Positions 5,730-10,775 of a stretch of DNA of 10,775 bases are shown here, piece after piece. Source of the stretch: JBFHNV01 sp965365655 (GTDB lineage Bacteria > Pseudomonadota > Gammaproteobacteria > HK1); NCBI GenBank assembly GCA_965365655.1, contig CBDUCN010000171.1, forward strand, positions 1 through 10,775, read 5' to 3'. Under the pieces are notes generated by a model. It was not told the DNA's origin and made no database searches. It saw nothing but the letters and a program-made list of their open reading frames with translations. Each line of letters opens with the position of its first letter. Position 1 is the first letter of the stretch. A program made the position numbers and the translations under genes.

Positions 5730-6878
5730 TCAGGTGCAGTGCACGACGCCGGCGTCGCCGAGCGCCTCCACCGCCGCGGTCTCGACTCCCCAGTCCGCCA
5801 GCGCCTCGCGCCCGCCGTCGCCGGGCGCACGCGTCGGTGCCGGCGTGTCCGACGGCGTGCGGCTGAAGCGCGGCACGGGCGCCGGCTGCACGAGGCCGGC
5901 CACGTCCACGAACGCGTTGCGCGCGCGGTGCTGCGGGTGGCCTGCCAGCTCGTCGCCGTCGAGCACCGGCGCGAAGCACGCGTCGTGGCCCTCGAAGCGC
6001 CGGCACCACTCGTCGCGGGTCTGGCTCGCGAACACGGCCGCGAAGCGCTCGCGCAGCCGCGGCCAGCCGGCGCGGTCGTGCTGCGCCGGCAGGTCCTCGC
6101 CGTCGAGGCCCAGCACCGCGAGCAGGTTCGCGTAGAACTTGGTCTCGATGGCGCCCACGCTCACGTAGCGGCCGTCCGCGGTCGCGTACACGTCGTACCA
6201 GGGGCAGCCGCCGTCCAGCACGTTCTCGCCGCGCGGGCGGTTCCACATGCCGGAGCCGCGCCAGCCGAACAACGGCAGGCTGAGGTAGGCGGCGCCCTCG
6301 GCCATCGCGGCGTCCACCACCTGGCCCTGTCCGCTGCGTCCGGCCTCGATCAGCGCCGCGAGCATGCCGACCGCGAGGAACATCGCGCCGCCGCCGAAAT
6401 CGCCGACCAGGTTGAGCGGCGGCACCGGCTTGCCGCCCGCCGGCCCGATGCACGCGAGCGTGCCCGAGAGCGCGATGTAGTTGATGTCGTGGCCGGCCTC
6501 CTGCGCCATCGGGCCGTCCTGCCCCCAGCCGGTGACGCGCCCGTAGACCAGGCGCGGGTTGCGCGCGAGGCAGGGCTCGGGCCCGAGGCCCAGGCGTTCC
6601 ATCACGCCCGGGCGGAAGCCCTCGATCAGCCCGTCCGCGCGCGCCGCGAGGTCGAGGGCGAACGCGACGCCGTCGGGATGCTTGAGATCCACCGCCACCG
6701 AGCGCCGCCCGCGGCCCAGCGGGTCGAAGCGCGGCTCGCTGGGCAGGCCCAGCCCCGATGGACTGAGCCGGTCCACCCGCAGCACGCTGGCGCCCATGTC
6801 GGCGAGCAGGGTGGCGCAGAACGGGCCGGGCCCGATCCCGGCGAACTCGACGATGCGAAGCCCTTGCAGCGGGCCCAT
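5730..6878 (-). CDS. Alpha-methylacyl-CoA racemase-like enzyme (CaiB/BaiF fold)
   Basis: A 382-residue member of the family III CoA-transferase fold. It opens with PLQGLRIVEFAGIGPGPFCATLLADMGA (3-30), the signature typical of alpha-methylacyl-CoA racemases rather than formyl- or carnitine-CoA transferases. The racemase active-site motifs are present: AGHDINYIALSG (His130), LNLVGDFGGGAMF (Asp160) and VSVGAIETKFY (Glu245). Their spacing equals that of His126/Asp156/Glu241 of the Mycobacterium tuberculosis racemase MCR, each shifted by 4, and Arg95 in MERLGLGP fits MCR Arg91. The family interconverts (2R)- and (2S)-2-methylacyl-CoA in degradation of branched lipids such as pristanic acid or sterol side chains. 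The start has a strong AGGAGG 5 nt upstream. Racemization of a branched acyl-CoA is likely, but the chain is unknown. It is divergent from an acyl-CoA dehydrogenase. A CoA-transferase role is a less likely alternative. Confidence 0.92.
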   Translation of the reverse strand: MGPLQGLRIVEFAGIGPGPFCATLLADMGASVLRVDRLSPSGLGLPSEPRFDPLGRGRRSVAVDLKHPDGVAFALDLAARADGLIEGFRPGVMERLGLGPEPCLARNPRLVYGRVTGWGQDGPMAQEAGHDINYIALSGTLACIGPAGGKPVPPLNLVGDFGGGAMFLAVGMLAALIEAGRSGQGQVVDAAMAEGAAYLSLPLFGWRGSGMWNRPRGENVLDGGCPWYDVYATADGRYVSVGAIETKFYANLLAVLGLDGEDLPAQHDRAGWPRLRERFAAVFASQTRDEWCRRFEGHDACFAPVLDGDELAGHPQHRARNAFVDVAGLVQPAPVPRFSRTPSDTPAPTRAPGDGGREALADWGVETAAVEALGDAGVVHCT

Positions 6879-7084
6879 GGCAACCTCCTGGATGACGGGC
6901 GGGGACGCGATGGTAGGCGCTGCGCGCGCCGCGTGCGACGGCGGCGTGCAGCGCGTCGGGGCGCCGCGTGCCCGGGGGCGTGCGCGTCCGGCGCGGCGCC
7001 CGGTCGCTGCGGCCTGCGCACGGTGTGGACGACCGGCCTCGCGATGCGCGAAGGTAGCGCCACTCCCGCGTCGGGCCGCGGCAC
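6879..7084. promoter_or_regulatory. Divergent control region of racemase and acyl-CoA dehydrogenase
   Basis: 206 bp between two divergent start codons must hold both promoters. The AGGAGG of the racemase (minus strand) is at 6884-6889. An exact 7-bp inverted repeat, CCGGTCG (7000-7006) and CGACCGG (7030-7036), 23 nt apart, is the only operator-like element I can point to. No consensus -35/-10 pair is visible. An in-frame TAG at 7055-7057 fixes the dehydrogenase start at 7085. Confidence 0.4.
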
Positions 7085-8251
7085 ATGGACTTCTCTCTCA
7101 GCGAGGATCAGCAGGCCATCGTCGACAGCGTCGACCGGCTGTGCGCGCCGTTCGACGACGCGTACTGGCTGGCGAAGGACGCGAGCGGCGACTTCCCGTT
7201 CGAGTTCCATCGCGCGGTGGCCGATGCCGGCTACCTCGGCATCGCGATGCCCGAGGAGTACGGCGGCGCGGGGCTGGGCGTCACCGAGGCGGGGTTGCTG
7301 ATGCACCGCGTCGCGAGCAGCCCCGGCGCGATGAGCGCGTGCTCGTCCATCCACATCAACATCTTCGGCCCGCACCCGATCGTGGTGTTCGGCAACGACG
7401 AGCAGCGCGCGCGCTGGCTGCCGGATCTCGTTGCGGGCAAGGTGTTCTCGTGCTTCGGCGTCACCGAGCCGGACGCCGGGCTGGACACCGCGGGGCTGCG
7501 CACCCGCGCCGAGCGCAGCGGCAACGGCTACGTGGTCAACGGGCGCAAGATCTGGACGACCACCGCGCAGGAGGCGTCGAAGATCATGCTGCTCGCCCGC
7601 ACGACGCCGATCGAGCAGTGCCGCAAGCGCACCGACGGCCTGTCGCTGTTCTACACCGATCTCGATCGCCGCCACTGCGACGTGCGGGTGATCGACAAGA
7701 TGGGCCGCAAGGCGGTGGACTCCAACGAGATCTTCATCGACGGCCTGCCGGTGCCGCTCGAGGATCGCATCGGCGAGGAAGGCGAGGGCTTTCGCTACCT
7801 GCTGCACAGCCTGAATCCAGAGCGTGTGCTGGTCGGCCTGGAGGCGGTGGGAATCGGCCAGAATGCGCTCGCGCGCGCCGCGCGCTACGCGCGCGAGCGC
7901 GAGGTGTTCGGGCGCCCCATCGGGCAGAACCAGGGCGTGCAGCATCCGCTCGCCGAGAGCTGGATGGAGCTGGAGGCGGCATACCTGATGGCGATGAAGG
8001 GCGCCGCGCTGTACGACGCGGGCGAGCCGTGCGGCGCCGAGGCGAACGCCGCGAAGTACCTCGGTGCGGAGGCCGGCTTCAAGGCCTGCACGCGCGCCGT
8101 GATGGCTCACGGCGGCATGGGCTACGCGCGCGAGTTCCACGTCGAGCGGCTGCTGCGCGAGGTGATGATCTGCCGCATCGCGCCGGTGAGCCCGCAGCTC
8201 ATCCTGTGCTACGTGGCCGAGCGCGTGCTCGGGCTGCCGAAGAGCTACTGA
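7085..8251 (+). CDS. Acyl-CoA dehydrogenase (FAD-dependent)
   Basis: A 388-residue, full-length acyl-CoA dehydrogenase. The N-terminal helical domain starts at MDFSLSEDQQAIVDSVDRL and carries MPEEYGGAGLGVTEAGLL (55-72). The middle beta domain has the FAD/substrate signature CFGVTEPDAGLDTAGLRT (123-140) and YVVNGRKIWTTTA (149-161). The C-terminal helical domain has LNPERVLVGLEAVGIGQNAL (243-262), REREVFGRPIGQNQGVQHPLAE (270-291) and AHGGMGYAREFHVERLLREV (341-360). It introduces an alpha,beta double bond into an acyl-CoA and passes electrons to ETF. At the usual MCAD-type catalytic Glu position (YEGT) the sequence reads RIAPVSPQ, with no acid. Glu246 of LNPERV fits the alternative base position used by isovaleryl- and long-chain acyl-CoA dehydrogenases. 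The start is secure because an in-frame TAG lies just upstream, although the ribosome site is weak. Its neighbour suggests branched acyl-CoA substrates (inference). Confidence 0.95.
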   Translation: MDFSLSEDQQAIVDSVDRLCAPFDDAYWLAKDASGDFPFEFHRAVADAGYLGIAMPEEYGGAGLGVTEAGLLMHRVASSPGAMSACSSIHINIFGPHPIVVFGNDEQRARWLPDLVAGKVFSCFGVTEPDAGLDTAGLRTRAERSGNGYVVNGRKIWTTTAQEASKIMLLARTTPIEQCRKRTDGLSLFYTDLDRRHCDVRVIDKMGRKAVDSNEIFIDGLPVPLEDRIGEEGEGFRYLLHSLNPERVLVGLEAVGIGQNALARAARYAREREVFGRPIGQNQGVQHPLAESWMELEAAYLMAMKGAALYDAGEPCGAEANAAKYLGAEAGFKACTRAVMAHGGMGYAREFHVERLLREVMICRIAPVSPQLILCYVAERVLGLPKSY

Positions 8252-8459
8252 ACGCCGTGGCGCGCGGGAGCTGTGCGCGGCAGGGCCGTACGTCCGGGGA
8301 CGAGCTCCGCACCGGGCCGGCGCGACCTGCGCACATGACCCGCAGGCACGCGGTGCCGTGGCGGCGTCGCCGGCGGCGCGGCGCGCGCGCCGGGCGTCCG
8401 GCACGGTCCTGCAACGGGGCCGTCGCGCACCCGGCGCGGCATGGCGCCGACGCCCGCGC
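8252..8459. other. Spacer before the desaturase-like gene
   Basis: 208 bp. The desaturase frame stays open back to a GTG at 8358, but that extension is arginine/alanine/proline-rich and looks non-coding. ACGGTCC (8404-8410) can pair with GGGCCGT (with one wobble) across a short loop, a weak hairpin. I see no promoter I would defend. Confidence 0.4.
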
Positions 8460-9425
8460 ATGAGCGCCGCGACCGGCATCGCCCGTGACGCGGCCCCGCG
8501 CGACGACGGCCTGCTCGACTACGTGCACCGCGCGGACCTGCTGAGCGCGGAGCAAAAGCGCGCCCTGTGCGAGCGCTCGGACCTGCGCGGCGCGCTGCAG
8601 CTCGGCTCGCACGTCGGCGCGATCGGCGCGAGCGGCGCGCTGCTCGCCGTGACGTGGGGCAGCGCGTGGGCCGCGCCCGTGTTCCTGCTGCACGGCGTGC
8701 TGCTCAACTGGCTGTACGCCGCGCAGCACGAGATGATGCACAACACCGCGTTCCGCAGCCGCTGGGCGAACGAGGCGGGCTCGCGCCTGACCGGGCTGCT
8801 GGTGCTGTTCCCGCGCGACCTCGATCGCATCGCCCACTTCCGCCACCACCGCTTCACCGCGGATCCGGCCCGCGACCCGGAGCTGGCCGACGTGCCGCCG
8901 GACGCGGGCCCGCCGTCGCGCGTCGCGCTCGCGTGGCGGCTGCTGGGGTTGCCGTACTGGCGGCGCCGGCTGCGCTACCTGTTCCGTCTCGGCGTCGGCG
9001 ACGTGCGCGACGTCGCGTTCATGACGGCCGCCGAGCGGCGCACGGTGGTGCGCGAGGCGCGCGCGCACCTGCTGCTGTACGGCGGCGTCGCGGCGGTGGC
9101 GATCGCGCTCGGCACCTGGGCGCCGGTGATCTTCTGGCTGGGCCCGCTGGCCGCGGCGCGCGCCAGCCACGAGATGCAGAACCTGGTGGAGCACACCGGC
9201 CGCCCGCTGGTGCCGGACGTGCTGCGCAACACGCGCGTGATCCGTGCGCCGGCGTGGCTGCGCTGGCTGGGCTGGAACATGCAGTATCACTGCCACCACC
9301 ACCTGTACGCGGCGGTGCCGTTCCATCGTCTGCCGGCGCTGGACCGGGCGCTTCGCGGGCGTGCCGCGCTGCCCGAGCCGGTGAGCTACGCGCAGGCGCT
9401 GCGGGCGATCGTCCGCGGCGAGTGA
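8460..9425 (+). CDS. Membrane fatty-acid-desaturase-like di-iron protein
   Basis: A 321-residue integral membrane protein with the histidine boxes of the membrane desaturase/hydroxylase superfamily: HEMMH (90-94), HFRHH (126-130) and HCHHH (277-281, fitting HxxHH). An accessory His245 sits in QNLVEHTG, as in many desaturases. Hydrophobic stretches at about 52-67, 71-88 and 205-232 place the boxes on the cytoplasmic side. Such enzymes use a di-iron centre, O2 and an electron donor to desaturate, hydroxylate or ketolate a lipid chain or ring. The reaction cannot be told apart from sequence; fatty acyl desaturation or carotenoid-type hydroxylation are both possible. ATG 8460 is taken because recognisable sequence starts there, but it has no obvious Shine-Dalgarno, so the true start may differ by a few codons. 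No ferredoxin or reductase gene lies next to it. Confidence 0.9.
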   Translation: MSAATGIARDAAPRDDGLLDYVHRADLLSAEQKRALCERSDLRGALQLGSHVGAIGASGALLAVTWGSAWAAPVFLLHGVLLNWLYAAQHEMMHNTAFRSRWANEAGSRLTGLLVLFPRDLDRIAHFRHHRFTADPARDPELADVPPDAGPPSRVALAWRLLGLPYWRRRLRYLFRLGVGDVRDVAFMTAAERRTVVREARAHLLLYGGVAAVAIALGTWAPVIFWLGPLAAARASHEMQNLVEHTGRPLVPDVLRNTRVIRAPAWLRWLGWNMQYHCHHHLYAAVPFHRLPALDRALRGRAALPEPVSYAQALRAIVRGE

Positions 9426-9510
9426 TCCGGCGCCGAACGACGTCGTCCGGCGGCCTGTTAAGCTGACGTCGTCGCGCCGGGGGCGGCGCGGGCGCAGCGG
9501 GAGGGCGGCA
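9426..9510 (+). promoter_or_regulatory. Possible promoter/operator before the cupin gene
   Basis: An 85-bp spacer. It contains two copies of GACGTCGTC (9439-9447 and 9465-9473), 26 bp apart start to start; the first lies in a 10-bp palindrome ACGACGTCGT (9437-9446). Between them is a rare AT-containing stretch, TGTTAAGCT (9456-9464). A GGGAGGG ribosome site at 9499-9505 precedes the ATG by 5 nt. A regulated promoter is plausible, but no consensus -35/-10 pair can be set. Confidence 0.35.
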
Positions 9511-10068
9511 ATGGATCAGAGCGCGATCGCGGCGCCGCAGGCGTTGCTGCTCGGCCCCGACGGCGAGGTGCCGAACAACGCCCGCCTGCCGGTGCTGTAC
9601 TACCCGCAGGCGCTGGCCGGCGCCGGACGCGATCTCGCGAGCGCGTTCGAGCGGCTGTTCGACGCCCACCGCTGGCCCGCCGCGTGGCGCAACGGCATCT
9701 TCGCCCACCACCACTTCCACAGCACCGCGCACGAGGTGCTGGGCATCTACAGCGGCACCGTCACCGTGCGCCTCGGCGGCGAGTCCGGCCGCGACGTGGT
9801 GCTGAGCCCGGGTGACGCGGTGGTGCTGCCCGCCGGCGTCGCGCACCGGCGCGTGGCCTGCGACGGCCGCCTGGGCGTCGTGGGCGCGTACCCGGCCGGC
9901 CAGTCCCCGGACCAGTGCGTGCCGGACGCGGCCCGCGTCGCGGACCGGATCGCGGCGGTGGACGGCGTGGCGCTGCCCGCCGCCGACCCGCTGCTCGGCG
10001 ACAGCGGACCGCTGATGCGGCACTGGCGCGGTGCGTCCGGCGCCGGCGATTCGCCGGGCGTCGCGTAG
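9511..10068 (+). CDS. Single-domain cupin protein, substrate unknown
   Basis: A 185-residue soluble protein with one cupin barrel. Motif 1 fits the consensus G(X)5HXH(X)4E(X)6G exactly: Gly62, His68, His70, Glu75, Gly82. Motif 2 fits G(X)5PXG(X)2H: Gly101, Pro107, Gly109, His112. The four metal ligands (three His, one Glu) are therefore intact, with an extra histidine cluster (HHHFH, 66-70). The sequence resembles YjlB-type small cupins, whose function is not established. After the barrel, a helical tail (about 136-185) with SPDQCVPDAARVADRI follows. Cupins range from dioxygenases and isomerases to ligand-binding proteins, so no reaction is claimed. The start is secure (strong GGGAGGG). Only 35 bp separate it from the next gene, so the two are probably co-transcribed. 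Confidence 0.9.
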   Translation: MDQSAIAAPQALLLGPDGEVPNNARLPVLYYPQALAGAGRDLASAFERLFDAHRWPAAWRNGIFAHHHFHSTAHEVLGIYSGTVTVRLGGESGRDVVLSPGDAVVLPAGVAHRRVACDGRLGVVGAYPAGQSPDQCVPDAARVADRIAAVDGVALPAADPLLGDSGPLMRHWRGASGAGDSPGVA

Positions 10069-10091
10069 CGCGGCGCGGTCCACCGCTCACC

Positions 10092-10095
10092 GGAG
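10092..10095 (+). promoter_or_regulatory. Ribosome binding site deciding a TTG start
   Basis: GGAG lies 8 nt upstream of TTG 10104. No ATG or GTG in the frame lies at a sensible distance, and the next in-frame ATG (10161) would delete the first CxxC pair. Confidence 0.5.
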
Positions 10096-10103
10096 CCACG
10101 ACG

Positions 10104-10529
10104 TTGCCTCACGACCCGTTCCACTGCTGGCACTGCGGCGCGCGCATCGAGAACGAGCCGATGCCGCTGTCGCGCGAGGGCCGCTGCCGGGCGTGCGAAT
10201 CGGACCTGCACGTGTGCAAGCAGTGCCGCTACTACGACACCGGCAAGGCCAAGGACTGCGCGGAGCCGGTCGCGGACGAGGTGCGCGACAAGGAGCGCGC
10301 GAACTTCTGCGGCTTCTTCGCGCTGAACCCGGACGCGCACGCGGACGGCGCCGAGGCGGACGCCGCGCGGGCGAAGCTCGAGGCGCTGTTCGGCCTCGGT
10401 GCGGGAGACAAGGCCGGCGGCGCGGGCGGCGGCAAGCCGGACGCCGACGCCCTGACCGAGCGCCGCCGCCAGGAGGCGGACGCCGCCCGCGAGCAGCTCG
10501 GCAAGCTGTTCGGCCTCGACGACGACTGA
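10104..10529 (+). CDS. Small cysteine-rich zinc-ribbon-like protein with duplicated C-terminal motif
   Basis: A 141-residue protein. The N-terminal 70 residues hold eight cysteines: CWHC (8, 11), CRAC (28, 31), CKQC (38, 41), Cys52 and Cys69. This would suit two zinc-binding sites. It opens with LPHDPFHCWHCGARI; the highly polar core CRYYDTGKAKDCAEPVADEVRDKERANFCGFF (41-72) looks strongly conserved and matches a widespread hypothetical proteobacterial family I know only from memory. The tail has two copies of EADAARxxLxxLFGL (84-98 and 124-138) joined by a Gly/Lys-rich linker. TTG 10104 is the inferred start, supported by GGAG 8 nt upstream and by the first CxxC following directly. It follows the cupin gene by 35 bp. 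No function is known; nucleic-acid or protein binding through zinc ribbons is a general possibility only. Confidence 0.85.
   Translation: MPHDPFHCWHCGARIENEPMPLSREGRCRACESDLHVCKQCRYYDTGKAKDCAEPVADEVRDKERANFCGFFALNPDAHADGAEADAARAKLEALFGLGAGDKAGGAGGGKPDADALTERRRQEADAAREQLGKLFGLDDD
10353..10517 (+). repeat. Internal duplicated 15-codon motif (two copies)
   Basis: Codons 84-98 (10353-10397) and 124-138 (10473-10517) encode EADAARAKLEALFGL and EADAAREQLGKLFGL: 11 of 15 residues and 36 of 45 bases identical by hand count. The two start points are 120 nt apart. Each copy is predicted to be a short amphipathic helix ending in LFGL. Confidence 0.8.
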
Positions 10530-10695
10530 GCGCGAATCTTTCGCCGCGCCGTCGCGAGCGGGTCGTGCGGCGAGCGGGGCAACGCGCCTGACGCGAAGAC
10601 CGAGGGAGTCTGGCGAGCCGGGTGATCGCCGTCTTCACGTCACGCCACGCCGTCGCACGGCACGCCCGGCAGGCGGGCGAAGGATTCACCAGCCC
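10530..10695. other. Convergent spacer with hairpins
   Basis: 166 bp between the zinc-ribbon-like gene and the minus gene entering from the right. It has TCGCCGC/GCGGCGA (10541-10547 and 10567-10573, 19-nt loop), GCCGT-CGC-ACGGC (10649-10661), and CGCCC-N7-GGGCG (10663-10679) directly after it. These are candidate transcript ends for both genes. No coding support and no T-tract is seen. Confidence 0.45.
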
Positions 10696-10775
10696 TCAGG
10701 TCTCGGCGCCCGCCTCGCGCCGCTCGACCGCGGCCTTCACGACGAAGCCGAGCCGGCGGATCGGCTCGGGCGGCA
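10696..10775 (-). CDS. C-terminal end of a gene running off the window, unknown function
   Basis: The minus strand reads PPEPIRRLGFVVKAAVERREAGAET followed by TGA at 10698-10696. All 25 complete codons before the stop end in G or C, like the confirmed genes here, and the frame runs to the window edge. The fragment is too short to assign a family. It is convergent with the zinc-ribbon-like gene. Confidence 0.5.
   Translation of the reverse strand, partial: PPEPIRRLGFVVKAAVERREAGAET

Noticed and set aside
8358..8459. GTG-initiated 34-codon extension of the desaturase-like protein
   Set aside because: Arg/Ala/Pro-rich with no signal-peptide or domain character, more like open GC-rich spacer. 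Not fully excluded because ATG 8460 lacks a ribosome site.
6559..8463. 634-codon plus-strand open frame overlapping the dehydrogenase in another frame
   Set aside because: Arginine/glycine/alanine-rich out-of-frame translation. The dehydrogenase frame carries all conserved motifs.
6626..8479. 617-codon minus-strand open frame opposite the acyl-CoA dehydrogenase
   Set aside because: No recognisable motif, biased composition, and antisense to a gene with every family signature.
1..10775. Mobile element, CRISPR array, tRNA or phage-derived segment
   Set aside because: No transposase or integrase motif, no regularly spaced repeat, no tRNA-like cloverleaf, and no local drop in GC that would mark transferred DNA.

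Overview
The window is uniformly very GC-rich. Nearly every supported codon ends in G or C, and both strands are full of long spurious open frames. Composition and gene families suggest a proteobacterial chromosome, possibly a high-GC gamma- or betaproteobacterium. I cannot name the species from sequence alone. I see no insertion sequence, tRNA, rRNA, CRISPR array or phage gene, so this looks like ordinary dense chromosome rather than an island.

Left region (1-4055): a small dimeric alpha/beta-barrel-like protein (133-474, minus) is transcribed away from a tightly overlapping three-gene plus-strand operon. The operon encodes a C39/papain-like cysteine peptidase homologue (640-1359), a RimK-type ATP-grasp ligase with an extra N-terminal domain (1352-2824) and a GCS2-type carboxylate-amine ligase (2817-4055). 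Both gene junctions overlap by exactly 8 nt. Two different amide-bond-forming enzymes plus a papain-like enzyme are the most interesting content here. Together they look like a pathway that makes and trims or transfers an unknown peptide or peptide-like modification. No substrate gene is visible.

Middle region (4056-6878, minus strand): after a palindrome-rich convergent spacer come a conserved-looking 126-residue protein of unknown function (4258-4638), a TauE/SafE-type membrane permease (4773-5534) and an alpha-methylacyl-CoA racemase-like family III CoA-transferase-fold enzyme (5730-6878). Several hairpins lie in the spacers.

Right region (6879-10775): an acyl-CoA dehydrogenase (7085-8251, plus) is divergent from the racemase across about 206 bp. 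The two could act in sequence on 2-methyl-branched acyl-CoAs. Then come a membrane fatty-acid-desaturase-like protein (8460-9425), a single-domain cupin (9511-10068) and a small cysteine-rich zinc-ribbon-like protein with a TTG start and a duplicated C-terminal motif (10104-10529). The window ends in the C-terminus of a minus-strand gene (from 10696).
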